Shown piece by piece: positions 1-8,004 of a stretch of 64,000 nt of DNA; position 1 is the stretch's first letter, and each line of letters opens with the position of its first letter. The translations under genes were made by a program, and so were the position numbers. Below the pieces are notes generated by a model that worked only from the letters and a program-made list of their open reading frames with translations, was not told the origin of the DNA and did no database searches. The DNA is from Oceanihabitans sediminis (GTDB lineage: Bacteria; Bacteroidota; Bacteroidia; Flavobacteriales; Flavobacteriaceae), in contig NZ_QPIG01000001.1 in the NCBI RefSeq assembly GCF_003337215.1, positions 434,001-498,000 on the forward strand, read 5' to 3'.

Positions 1-88
1 TTCCCCGCATGTAGCTGGCTGGACCAAAGAAAGTAAAGAAAAACTAGCACAAACCATCGTAGATAAAATCCAAACCTTTACAGAATAA
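1..88 (+). CDS. C-terminal end of a D-2-hydroxyacid dehydrogenase (partial)
   Basis: Only the last 28 codons and the TAA stop are inside the window; the reading frame starts with codons at position 2. The visible peptide begins SPHVAGWT and continues with a charged helix (ESKEKLAQ) and IVDKIQ. This matches the conserved end of NAD-dependent D-2-hydroxyacid dehydrogenases such as the phosphoglycerate dehydrogenase-like enzymes of Bacteroidota, where the SPH-x-AG-x-T segment closes the substrate cleft. The precise substrate cannot be told from this fragment. Confidence 0.6.
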   Translation, partial: SPHVAGWTKESKEKLAQTIVDKIQTFTE

Positions 89-118
89 AAACAAAATCTT
101 AATTCAACCTTACAATAA

Positions 119-544
119 ATGAAAATAATACTTAAAAATATTTCCGCTGTAATCCTTGGATGGGTTGTAGGTAGCTTTATAAACATGTCCCTTGTTCAAG
201 TAGGAAACAGTGTTTATCCAATAAAAGGTATAGATCCAAACGACATGCAGGCTTTAGCCGAAATTATGCCAACATTAGATACGCAACATTTTATATTTCC
301 TTTTTTAGCGCATGCTTTAGGAACATTAGTAGGTGCTATGGTCGCTTATGTTATAGCACATAATCATAAAATGAAATTCGCTTTAAGCATAGGAGGTTTC
401 TTTTTACTAGGAGGAATTGCCGTTAACTATATGCTAACGGGTCCTGCTTGGTTTACAGTTTTAGATATTGTTGCTGCTTATATACCAATGGCTTGGGTTG
501 GCGGAAATTTGATGGGTAGATTATTAAAAAAAGAAACAAAGTAA
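119..544 (+). CDS. small integral membrane protein, unknown function
   Basis: This 141-residue protein is mostly hydrophobic, with about four membrane segments (roughly residues 5-27, 58-80, 86-104 and 110-130) and a basic C-terminus ending in LLKKETK. No catalytic or ligand motif is visible. It starts 30 bases after the preceding dehydrogenase stop and 14 bases before the next gene, so it may share a transcript with the genes on either side. I do not recognise the family and give no function. Confidence 0.75.
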   Translation: MKIILKNISAVILGWVVGSFINMSLVQVGNSVYPIKGIDPNDMQALAEIMPTLDTQHFIFPFLAHALGTLVGAMVAYVIAHNHKMKFALSIGGFFLLGGIAVNYMLTGPAWFTVLDIVAAYIPMAWVGGNLMGRLLKKETK

Positions 545-558
545 ATCAATAAAAAATC

Positions 559-1014
559 ATGCAATACGAAGCAAGTTCTGCAGAAGACTATATAAATCAG
601 ATTCCAGAAGAAAGACAAGAGGTTTTTAAAAAACTTAGAAACACCATAAAAGAAAACCTTCCTAAAGACTTAGAAGAAGGTATTCAATTTGGTATGATAG
701 GCTATTACGTACCCCATTCGGTATATCCTGATGGTTACCATTGTAACCCCAAAATCCCACTACCTTTTATGAGTTTGGCTTCCCAAAAAAATTCTATAAA
801 TCTTTACCATAGTGGTATTTATGCAAAAAAAGAAATTCAGGATTGGTTTGTAGCAGAATACCCTAAGCACTGCAAGAGAAAACTTGATATGGGAAAAAGC
901 TGTATTCGATTTAAAAAGTTTGAAGAAATTCCATTTGATTTAATTGCGGAATTATGCCGCAAAATCACCACTCAAGAATGGATTGATATTTACGAAGCAC
1001 AAATAAAAAAATAG
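559..1014 (+). CDS. DUF1801 (YdhG-like) domain protein
   Basis: The 151-residue protein has the layout of the DUF1801/YdhG fold: an N-terminal helix rich in Glu and Lys (YINQIPEERQEVFKKLRN), the EEGIQFGMIGYYVP segment, and an aromatic strand with SLASQKNSINLYHSG. Members are small cytoplasmic proteins of unsettled function with a frataxin-like fold. The C-terminus (KSCIRFKKFEEIP) also fits the family. It follows the membrane protein by 14 bases and precedes a VOC protein by 26 bases, probably in one small operon. Confidence 0.8.
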   Translation: MQYEASSAEDYINQIPEERQEVFKKLRNTIKENLPKDLEEGIQFGMIGYYVPHSVYPDGYHCNPKIPLPFMSLASQKNSINLYHSGIYAKKEIQDWFVAEYPKHCKRKLDMGKSCIRFKKFEEIPFDLIAELCRKITTQEWIDIYEAQIKK

Positions 1015-1040
1015 TCATTTATTTTAAGGAAACACAAGCT

Positions 1041-1427
1041 ATGAAAAAAAGAGTTACAGGAATTGGAGGGTTATTCTTTAAAACCAAAAACCCTAAAGAA
1101 ACTAAAGAATGGTACAAAAAACACTTAGGTTTTAACACCGACGATTACGGTTGCACTTTTTGGTGGAAAGATAAAGATGGAAATGATTGCTCTACACAGT
1201 GGAGCCCATTTGCGGAAGACACAAAATATTATGAACCTTCGAAAAAAGATTTTATGTTTAATTATCGTGTAGAAAACTTACACGAATTAATTGCAGCATT
1301 AAAAGAAGAAGGTGTTACTGTTGTTGGAGAAATAGAAGAATACGAATATGGGAAATTTGGTTGGATTCTTGACAACGATGGAAACAAAATAGAACTTTGG
1401 GAGCCGGTGGACAAAGCTTTTCAATAA
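1041..1427 (+). CDS. VOC-superfamily (glyoxalase-like) protein
   Basis: The protein has 128 residues, the usual length for a single-chain VOC protein with two beta-alpha-beta-beta-beta modules. It opens with GIGGLFFKTKNPKETKEWYKKHLG, the typical first module, and ends with GWILDNDGNKIELWEP, which carries the metal-ligand Glu region of the second module. VOC proteins include lyases, dioxygenases and resistance proteins; the exact role is not set by sequence. It is the last gene of the group starting at 119. Confidence 0.85.
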   Translation: MKKRVTGIGGLFFKTKNPKETKEWYKKHLGFNTDDYGCTFWWKDKDGNDCSTQWSPFAEDTKYYEPSKKDFMFNYRVENLHELIAALKEEGVTVVGEIEEYEYGKFGWILDNDGNKIELWEPVDKAFQ

Positions 1428-1523
1428 GCCAGCTTACTTCTAAAAGGAATTTACCTATTTCTATAATCAGATATAGATTTAATTCATTAAATTAGTAGTC
1501 AATACTTTAATAAACAAATAATT

Positions 1524-1982
1524 ATGTCGGATAATAAAAAATTTAGTGATGACTTAGATGATATGCTAGGTGACGCAAAAGAAGGAGCTAAAAAAGCAGC
1601 AGACAAAGCTGGCGACTTTGCAGAAGGCGCTAAAGAAAAGGCAAAAGAATTTGCAAATGAGTTTTCGGAAGACGCTAAAAAAGTATTAGCTGACGGCAAA
1701 AACGTTGCTATCATCGCGCACATCACCCCTATTGGTTGGATCATAGCTTTAGTAATGAATAGTGGAGAAAAGAAAAATGAATATGCCTCATTCTATATCA
1801 GACAAGTGCTTGGCTTAGGTATTTTATCCTTACTCTCTAGCTTAATCCCTGGAATTGGATGGGCAATCTCAATAATATTTACCGTTTTATGGATATTGAG
1901 TTTAATTGGAGCATTAAGTGACGAAAAGAAACCTACACCAATTCTTGGGGAAAAATTCCAAGAATGGTTTAAATCTCTTTAA
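1524..1982 (+). CDS. DUF4870-like membrane protein with amphipathic N-terminus
   Basis: Residues 1-55 are a highly charged Ala/Lys/Glu/Asp helix with repeated AKEGAKKAADKAG-type steps, resembling LEA or YtxH-like amphipathic helices. Residues 57-145 hold about three hydrophobic segments, with the FYIRQVLGLGI motif typical of DUF4870/Tic20-like small membrane proteins. The function is unknown. The gene is preceded by 96 bases without coding and followed by a strong palindromic terminator, so it is probably transcribed alone. Confidence 0.75.
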   Translation: MSDNKKFSDDLDDMLGDAKEGAKKAADKAGDFAEGAKEKAKEFANEFSEDAKKVLADGKNVAIIAHITPIGWIIALVMNSGEKKNEYASFYIRQVLGLGILSLLSSLIPGIGWAISIIFTVLWILSLIGALSDEKKPTPILGEKFQEWFKSL

Positions 1983-1989
1983 AATAAAT

Positions 1990-2015
1990 AAAGCCAAAAC
2001 AATTGTTTTGGCTTT
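1990..2015 (+). terminator. rho-independent terminator after the DUF4870-like gene
   Basis: A perfect inverted repeat (AAAGCCAAAAC, loop AATT, GTTTTGGCTTT) lies 8 bases past the stop codon and is followed by an A/T-rich tract. It separates the membrane protein gene from the arsR-like gene. Confidence 0.8.
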
Positions 2016-2077
2016 ATTATTATATTTATTATCGTAATATTACAATAACAAACTTATGAAACTCTATTTTTAAAACT

Positions 2078-2407
2078 ATGGGAAGCACAAAACTAAACAT
2101 TCACGTCGCAGACATTAATCACCTAGCCAAGGTTGCCAAAGTGATTAGTCATCCCGCAAGAATTGCTATTATTAAATATATAAGCACAAGTGAAACCCCA
2201 TGTAATTGCAACGATATTGTAAAAGAAATTGGCTTAGCCCAACCTACTATCTCACAACATTTAAGCGAAATAAAGAAAATAGGATTGTTTGATCAGTCGG
2301 CAACAGGAAAAAGCTTAAACTACTCTATTAACATCGATAAGCTAAATGAATATAGAAGATTGATTAATGACTTCTTTGTTAAAACTCAGGTAAATTGCAA
2401 TAAATAA
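2078..2407 (+). CDS. ArsR-family winged-helix regulator
   Basis: This 109-residue protein has the ArsR/SmtB layout: helix with VAKVISHPARIAIIKYI, then a Cys-containing segment (TPCNCNDIV) and the recognition helix AQPTISQHLSEIKKIGLF, followed by the wing (ATGKSLNYSIN). Two Cys (CNC) just before the recognition helix and one near the C-terminus (VNCNK) could bind As(III) or another thiophilic metal. It sits directly upstream of a decayed arsC gene, so it was probably the repressor of a small ars operon. Whether it now controls anything else is unknown. Confidence 0.85.
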   Translation: MGSTKLNIHVADINHLAKVAKVISHPARIAIIKYISTSETPCNCNDIVKEIGLAQPTISQHLSEIKKIGLFDQSATGKSLNYSINIDKLNEYRRLINDFFVKTQVNCNK

Positions 2408-2414
2408 TAACCCC

Positions 2415-2855
2415 TTGAAAAAACACAAAAACACCTTAGTTCTCTGCACCTGAAATTCTTGCAGAAGTCAAATAGCAGATACTTATTTAAACACATTTAC
2501 TAAAAACTATAATGTAAGCCTATATAGCGCTAGAATTGAAACACATGGACTAAATCCTAGAGCTGTTGCAATACTTAAGAAGACGGGTTAGACATTTCTA
2601 AGCACACTTCCAACCACGTAGACGAATACAAAGACATAGACTTTAATTTCATCCTTACAGTATGTGATCATGCAAATGAAAACGGTCCGTATATCCCAAG
2701 TAAAAAAGCTAAAAGGCTATATCATAATTTCTTTGATCCTTCAGAAGTTATTAGAACCGAAGAAGAAAAACATGCTGCTTTTTTTAAAAGCTAGAAATGA
2801 AATAAAAGATTATTGTATTGGTTTTATTGAAGAGTATTTAAACGAAAATGCTTAG
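2415..2855 (+). pseudogene. arsC: decayed arsenate reductase (low-molecular-weight phosphatase type)
   Basis: Reading from 2415 gives a peptide with VLCT-stop-NSCRSQIAD. This is the LMW-phosphatase active-site loop of ArsC (VLCTGNSCRS) with the Gly codon changed to TGA at 2451-2453. The frame continues through SARIETHGLNPRAV, then shifts near 2577-2583 into a frame reading DISKHTSNHVDEY and TVCDHANENGP, then shifts again near 2785-2790 to finish with RNEIKDYCIGFIEE and a TAG at 2853. All three pieces match successive parts of one thioredoxin-coupled ArsC family protein. One in-frame stop in the catalytic loop and two frameshifts make it a pseudogene. It overlaps the end of the convergent acyltransferase gene by 4 bases. 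Confidence 0.9.
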
Positions 2856-4675
2856 TCATTTTCATTAGCCTCTCCATTAGAAAATTTACTTTCTAATTCT
2901 GCTTGAAACTCTTCCATAACAGGTCTAACCGTACTTTCTGGCAAGTCGGCAATCTTGATATACATTAAGCCATCTACCGCATTATTAAACAAAGGATCTA
3001 CATTAAACGCTACTAGTTTAGCATTCTGCTTAATATATTTCTTTAATAAAACCGGAAGACGTAATGCTCCTGGCTCTACCTCATCAATAATTTTATCAAA
3101 CTTGTTTAAATCCGCTTCAGCTTCGTCAAATACAAAGTCTTTATCTGCATCTTTCAGCTTTACTTTAAACTCCTTTTTAGGATGAACATATTGGGCTACA
3201 TACGGATCGTAGTAATGTGATTTCATAAATTCAATCATTAAAGATTTTGAAAAATTTGAAAACTGATTACTAATACTCACACCACCAATTAAGTATTTAT
3301 GCTCAGGGTAACGTAAGGTAGTATGCACTATTCCTTTCCAAAGTAAGAAAAGAGGCATTGGTTTTTGTTGATAGCTCTTGATAATGAAAGCCCTTCCCAT
3401 TTCAATAGACTGGCTCATCATTTTATGTAACTCCGGCTCGAACCTAAATAAATCTTGTAGATAGAAACCATCAATCCCGTATTTCTCGAAAATCTTAGAG
3501 CCTAAGCCCATTCTATAAGCTCCTACTAATTTCTGAGCCTCATTATCCCATAAAAACATATGGTGATAATAATTATCGAAATCGTCTAAATCTATAGCTT
3601 CATTGGTTCCCTCTCCTACTTCTCTAAAGGTGATTTCTCTTAACCTACCTATTTCATATAATAGATTAGGAATATTTTTAGCCTCCGTTAAAAAGACCTC
3701 ATAATTTTTACTTTGTAATAATCTTGAGTCTTGTTCACGCAAAGCATCCACCTCTTTAATCATGCTCTCAGCGTTACCTGGAGTTGCAATAGACTTTGGT
3801 GGTTTTACGGTTCCTTTTAGCGTGTTGGATATATTATCTAAAATCCTAGGTTTATCTTCAAATGCATGCGAAAGCATATAAGTCTTTCGTCTTAAAAACT
3901 CAGAAAGACTTCCAATAGTTTCATGTTCCTTCTGATCATTAACACTAATTGGCTTTCCTATTCTTACTTTAATAACCCTTCTTTTTTGCGTTAACAGTTC
4001 CGAAGGTAGTTTTGCAGTTCTAAACGTATCGCTAATTTTGGATAGCTTATAAAACAACTTGGAGTTTTTAGCATGAAAATAAATAGGAACTACAGGAACT
4101 TCGGCTTTTTTAATAAACTTGATTGCTGTTTCTTCCCAAGGTTTATCTACCACTAATTTTCCATCTCTATAGGTAGAAACTTCCCCTGCAGGAAAAACCC
4201 CTAATGGGTGCCCGTCTCTTAAATGAGTAATCGCATTTTTAAAGCCAACCACACTAGATTTTATGTCTTTTTTATCCTCAAAAGGATTAACTGGCATAAT
4301 ATAAGGCTTCATTGGCTCTATACGATGAAGCAAGAAGTTTGCAATAATTTTGAAGTCTTCTCTTTTCTCTAGCATCAATTTTAAAAGCAAAATACCATCA
4401 ATACCACCAAGCGGGTGATTAGATACTGTAATGAATGCACCATCTTTAGGCAAACGCTTTAAATCTTCTTCAGGGATTTCGAATTTAATTTGAAACTCTT
4501 CTAAAATAGCTTCTAAAAATTCTAATTCGCTTAGATGCTTATTTCTATTATAAATTTTATTGAGAGTAGATATTTTAAGCACTTTCATGAGTAACCATCC
4601 AAAAGATGTACCTAGAAAACCATACTTATCTGCATGTATAGCTTTTGCTACTTCCTTTGCCGTTACTAGACTCAT
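2852..4675 (-). CDS. bifunctional PlsC-GNAT acyltransferase (OlsF-like)
   Basis: The 607-residue protein has two parts. The N-terminal part (about residues 75-260) is a PlsC-type O-acyltransferase with VSNHPLGGIDG (the His/Asp pair, here with five residues between) and FPAGEVS in place of FPEGTRS. The C-terminal part (about residues 310-540) is a GNAT-like N-acyltransferase of the hemolysin/OlsB type (AYRMGLG, RFEPELHKMMSQSIEMGR). This order is that of OlsF, which makes ornithine lipid alone, and of the GlsA/GlsB pair that makes glycine lipids in Bacteroides. It probably builds an amino-acid-containing membrane lipid; the head-group amino acid is not decided by sequence. A -7 box lies just upstream, so it has its own promoter. 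Confidence 0.82.
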   Translation of the reverse strand: MSLVTAKEVAKAIHADKYGFLGTSFGWLLMKVLKISTLNKIYNRNKHLSELEFLEAILEEFQIKFEIPEEDLKRLPKDGAFITVSNHPLGGIDGILLLKLMLEKREDFKIIANFLLHRIEPMKPYIMPVNPFEDKKDIKSSVVGFKNAITHLRDGHPLGVFPAGEVSTYRDGKLVVDKPWEETAIKFIKKAEVPVVPIYFHAKNSKLFYKLSKISDTFRTAKLPSELLTQKRRVIKVRIGKPISVNDQKEHETIGSLSEFLRRKTYMLSHAFEDKPRILDNISNTLKGTVKPPKSIATPGNAESMIKEVDALREQDSRLLQSKNYEVFLTEAKNIPNLLYEIGRLREITFREVGEGTNEAIDLDDFDNYYHHMFLWDNEAQKLVGAYRMGLGSKIFEKYGIDGFYLQDLFRFEPELHKMMSQSIEMGRAFIIKSYQQKPMPLFLLWKGIVHTTLRYPEHKYLIGGVSISNQFSNFSKSLMIEFMKSHYYDPYVAQYVHPKKEFKVKLKDADKDFVFDEAEADLNKFDKIIDEVEPGALRLPVLLKKYIKQNAKLVAFNVDPLFNNAVDGLMYIKIADLPESTVRPVMEEFQAELESKFSNGEANEND

Positions 4676-4697
4676 ATTTTAAAGTTTTTTAAGTCTA

Positions 4698-4705
4698 CAA
4701 ATGTA
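4698..4705 (-). promoter_or_regulatory. -7 box for the OlsF-like gene
   Basis: On the minus strand this reads TACATTTG, matching the Bacteroidota -7 consensus TAnnTTTG, 22 bases before the start codon. It lies in the 37-base gap after the aspartate kinase stop. No clear -33 element was assigned. Confidence 0.5.
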
Positions 4706-4712
4706 CTAAATG

Positions 4713-5963
4713 TTATTTAGAAACTATCTGTACTGTAGATTGTGTTAATTGTTTTAAAAGTACTGTTTTTTCTTTTTCTAACTGCTTAATTGCGTTATCA
4801 TTATAATGTCTTATGGTATATAGGGATACATTTTGGTTATAAGTCACCCTAAATTTCGCCCTTAAATGCAGCAACAATTTCTCTAAATTACCATACATAT
4901 CATCTACACAAACCGAAAAACTAATAGCGGAATTCTGTATAACATGCACCTTCATTTTATAAAGATGTAATAAGCTGAAAATTTCGCTGATATTTTCTTC
5001 TACTATATAAGAAAAGTCTAAGGAAGATAGTGAAATTAAAACTTGATTTTTCTTAACGATAAAACAGGGAACTTCTGGATCTATATCTACTCCCCTGCAT
5101 ACTTTTGTACCGACTTCTTCAGGATTTAAAAAGGACTTCACATACAAAGGAATCTCTTTACTTTGTAATGGCTGCAAGGTTTTAGGATGCATCACTGAAG
5201 CACCATAAAAGGCAAGTTCGATTGCTTCATGATAAGATATATGGTACAGTTGCTGTGCATTTTCAAAATAACGAGGATCTGCATTCATTACTCCAGGAAC
5301 ATCTTTCCAGATAGTGACACTTTCTGCATTTAAACAATAGGCAAAAATAGCAGCGGTATAATCACTACCCTCTCTTCCTAATGTTGTGGTGAAATTATTG
5401 GCGTCGCTTCCTAAAAAACCTTGGGTAATATTTAATGTATTGGTATTGCACTTAGCACTTATTTGCTCTTGAGTAATTTCCCAATTTACGTTGGCGCTTC
5501 GGTAGTAGTTGTCTGTTTTTATAAACTCTCTTACATCTAGCCAAGTATTATTTAGCTGCAGTTCGTTTAAATACTCACTAATAATGGTGGTAGAAACTAA
5601 TTCGCCATAACCAATAGTTTGATCATAAACGTAGTTATAGTCTGGGGATTTGTTTATTTCAAAAAACCTGCTCAATTCGTTAAAAAAAGCATTCACTTTG
5701 GAAAACACTACATGGTTTTCATTTTCAAATAAATCTAATAAAATTTCATTATGAAACTTTCTTACATCTTGAATAGAGCTTTGTAATGCTGGCTTGTCAT
5801 TAAAGTAATTTGCAATAACCTGCTCCATTGCATTGGTCGTTTTTCCCATTGCCGAAACAACAATCAAGGTATTTTTATGACCTACTTTTTTTAGTACTTG
5901 CACTAAGTTTTTTACACCATTTGCATCTTTTACAGATGCCCCTCCAAACTTAAAAACTCTCAT
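4713..5963 (-). CDS. aspartate kinase, monofunctional
   Basis: This 416-residue protein starts with MRVFKFGGASVKD, the KFGGAS/T nucleotide-binding motif of aspartokinases. It carries TTLGREGSDYTAAIFA (substrate and ATP loop) and PRYFENAQQLYHISYHEAIELAFYGASVMHPKT, conserved in the kinase domain, and ends with an ACT-type regulatory region (from about residue 310). It phosphorylates aspartate for lysine, threonine and methionine synthesis. It is monofunctional; no homoserine dehydrogenase domain follows. Its start overlaps the stop of the upstream acetyltransferase by 4 bases (ATGA type), so the two are co-translated. Confidence 0.93.
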   Translation of the reverse strand: MRVFKFGGASVKDANGVKNLVQVLKKVGHKNTLIVVSAMGKTTNAMEQVIANYFNDKPALQSSIQDVRKFHNEILLDLFENENHVVFSKVNAFFNELSRFFEINKSPDYNYVYDQTIGYGELVSTTIISEYLNELQLNNTWLDVREFIKTDNYYRSANVNWEITQEQISAKCNTNTLNITQGFLGSDANNFTTTLGREGSDYTAAIFAYCLNAESVTIWKDVPGVMNADPRYFENAQQLYHISYHEAIELAFYGASVMHPKTLQPLQSKEIPLYVKSFLNPEEVGTKVCRGVDIDPEVPCFIVKKNQVLISLSSLDFSYIVEENISEIFSLLHLYKMKVHVIQNSAISFSVCVDDMYGNLEKLLLHLRAKFRVTYNQNVSLYTIRHYNDNAIKQLEKEKTVLLKQLTQSTVQIVSK

Positions 5964-6442
5964 ATATTTGCTATATAGTTTTTTATTCCTTGTTCATCTA
6001 ATTGCACTACATTCCAATCTCTCATCACATTTGCACCCTTTTTTTCGTAAAAGGCAATTGCTGGCTCATTCCAATCTAAAACCTCCCAATTTACTCGTTT
6101 TACACCAAGTTCGCTAGCGTAAAGAACCACTTTATCAAGTAATAAGGTTCCAATACCCTTCCCTCTGTGTTTTTCGCTAACAATTAAATCTTCCAAGTGA
6201 ATAACTTTTCCTTTCCAGGTAGAATATCTGTAATAAATTAATGCTATTCCGGCAATTTCATTAGCTTCGGTAGCGGCTATAAAACAAGTAAAAGCAGGAT
6301 TCTCACCAAAACCATCTTTTTCTAAATCTTCTATAGTGAGTTCTACAGCATTTGGTTCTTTTTCAAAAACTGCTAATTCTACTATTAAATCTAAAATTTG
6401 TTTTGCGTCTTCTTTTACCGCTTCTCTAACAAAAAACTTCAT
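5960..6442 (-). CDS. GNAT acetyltransferase of the SSAT/thialysine type
   Basis: The 160-residue protein has the acetyl-CoA loop HRGKGIGTLL and matches the spermidine/spermine N1-acetyltransferase group along its length: LTIEDLEKDGFGENPAF near the N-terminus, WKGKVIHLEDLIV before the CoA loop, and VLDWNEPAIAFYEKKGA after it. This group acetylates diamines, polyamines or thialysine. The exact acceptor is unknown. It is the first gene of a two-gene operon with aspartate kinase, which it overlaps by 4 bases, and a good -7 box lies 19 bases upstream. Confidence 0.85.
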   Translation of the reverse strand: MKFFVREAVKEDAKQILDLIVELAVFEKEPNAVELTIEDLEKDGFGENPAFTCFIAATEANEIAGIALIYYRYSTWKGKVIHLEDLIVSEKHRGKGIGTLLLDKVVLYASELGVKRVNWEVLDWNEPAIAFYEKKGANVMRDWNVVQLDEQGIKNYIANI

Positions 6443-6461
6443 TTACATCATTTTATTAGGT

Positions 6462-6469
6462 CAAATATA
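6462..6469 (-). promoter_or_regulatory. -7 box for the acetyltransferase-aspartate kinase operon
   Basis: Minus-strand TATATTTG matches TAnnTTTG and ends 20 bases before the start codon at 6442. Confidence 0.55.
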
Positions 6470-6564
6470 GTTTAATGAAGCCAAATTTTAAACATTAAAC
6501 TCTAAGGAAAGCAATTTGGTTTGCTAAAAAATACGATATTTGCATAAAATCATTTTTAGCTATT

Positions 6565-7575
6565 ATGCCTCAAAAGAATCAAACTTTAGGAGAATTTATT
6601 ATTGAAAACCAATCGTCATTTAAATATACTTCTGGTGAATTATCTAGACTTATTAACTCTATAAGGTTAGCCGCAAAAGTAGTGAATCACGAAGTTAACA
6701 AAGCTGGTTTAGTAGATATTATTGGAACTGCAGGAGACACAAACATACAAGGTGAAGACCAACAAAAACTAGACGTTTATGCGAATGAAAAATTCATTAG
6801 AACATTAACAAAACGTAATATTGTTTGTGGAATTGCTAGTGAAGAAGAAGATGACTTTATTGCTATTAACAGTCAAGACAAAAACAACCAAAACAAATAT
6901 GTTGTTTTAATCGATCCTTTAGATGGTTCTTCAAATATTGATGTAAACGTATCTGTAGGAACTATATTTTCTATTTACAGACGTGTTACCCCACTTGGAA
7001 CCCCAGTAACCAAAGAGGATTTTTTACAAAAAGGTAGCGAGCAAGTAGCTGCTGGTTATATTGTTTACGGCACTTCAACCATGATAGTTTATACAACAGG
7101 ATGTGGTGTAAATGGTTTTACACTAAACCCTGCTATTGGAACTTTCTATTTATCGCATCCTAATATGCAATTCCCTTTAGACGGAAAAATATACTCGGTA
7201 AATGAAGGTAATTATATTCACTTCCCACAAGGTGTAAAAAACTACATCAAATACTGCCAAATGGAAGAAGGAGACAGACCATATACTAGTAGATATATTG
7301 GTTCTTTAGTTTCCGATTTCCACAGAAACATGATTAAAGGTGGTATTTATATGTACCCAAAGAGCAGCAAGAGCTCCAACGGTAAATTACGTTTATTGTA
7401 TGAGTGTAACCCAATGGCTTTTATAGCAGAACAAGCTAACGGAAAAGCTAGCGATGGTTTCAATAGAATTTTAGATATTGAACCTACAGAACTTCATCAA
7501 CGTGTACCATTTATCTGCGGAAGTAAAAACATGGTCGAAAAAGCTGAAGAATTTATTCAAAAAGCAGATAATTAG
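6565..7575 (+). CDS. fbp: class 1 fructose-1,6-bisphosphatase
   Basis: The protein has 336 residues, the normal length for class 1 FBPase. It has the metal and catalytic motif [22 protein letters not shown] with the preceding EEEDD acidic cluster, and the substrate loop [22 protein letters not shown]. It dephosphorylates fructose-1,6-bisphosphate in gluconeogenesis in the cytoplasm. A weaker -7-like sequence, GATATTTG, lies at 6535-6542. It is a single gene, followed by 58 bases before the GTPase operon. Confidence 0.96.
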   Translation: MPQKNQTLGEFIIENQSSFKYTSGELSRLINSIRLAAKVVNHEVNKAGLVDIIGTAGDTNIQGEDQQKLDVYANEKFIRTLTKRNIVCGIASEEEDDFIAINSQDKNNQNKYVVLIDPLDGSSNIDVNVSVGTIFSIYRRVTPLGTPVTKEDFLQKGSEQVAAGYIVYGTSTMIVYTTGCGVNGFTLNPAIGTFYLSHPNMQFPLDGKIYSVNEGNYIHFPQGVKNYIKYCQMEEGDRPYTSRYIGSLVSDFHRNMIKGGIYMYPKSSKSSNGKLRLLYECNPMAFIAEQANGKASDGFNRILDIEPTELHQRVPFICGSKNMVEKAEEFIQKADN

Positions 7576-7633
7576 TAGCTTTAGGGTTTTATTTTTATTG
7601 TTTTTGGTTAAAAGCGATTGTTAACCAATAATT

Positions 7634-7984
7634 ATGAAAAAAAACCAAACCGAAGAGCCTATAGGTAATACCTCAGAGGCAGCTTCAAAAATTGATGCAA
7701 TAAAACAGCTCATTTTTGGAGAAAACATCCAAGCTTACGATAGTGAGTTTGAGGCTGTAAAAAACGATATCCTTACTAAAAAGCAGGAGTTAGAAGACTT
7801 AATTGATGAAGTTAGAAAAGAGTTACTTCAAAATATAGATAATCTTAGCACAGACATTAATATTAGAATTACAAATCTTGAGAATTCTTTTAATGACAAA
7901 GCAGAGAGTCTTGACGAAAAGAAATTAGACAGAAAACTACTTGGCGAATTGTTAATGAATCTTGGTGAGAAAATAAGTAAGTAA
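7634..7984 (+). CDS. small coiled-coil protein, first gene of the Ras-like GTPase operon
   Basis: This 116-residue protein is acidic and predicted to be almost fully helical. Residues 45-95 show heptad spacing (ILTKKQELEDLIDEVRKELL, then ITNLENSFNDKAESLDEKKLD). There is no signal peptide or membrane segment. I do not recognise the family. It lies 20 bases before the next gene and leads a four-gene unit that includes a small GTPase and a hybrid kinase, so a scaffold or adaptor role is a reasonable guess only. Confidence 0.75.
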   Translation: MKKNQTEEPIGNTSEAASKIDAIKQLIFGENIQAYDSEFEAVKNDILTKKQELEDLIDEVRKELLQNIDNLSTDINIRITNLENSFNDKAESLDEKKLDRKLLGELLMNLGEKISK

Positions 7985-8004
7985 TAATTTAATTACTAGC
8001 ACTT

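Noticed and set aside
2664-2855. A 63-codon plus-strand frame taken as a separate gene
   Set aside because: Only its 3' part (from about 2790) encodes recognisable protein, the last piece of the decayed arsC; upstream of that the arsC coding runs in another frame.
2955-3185. Plus-strand frame inside the OlsF-like gene
   Set aside because: It is a shadow of the opposite coding strand, with no motif or start signal.
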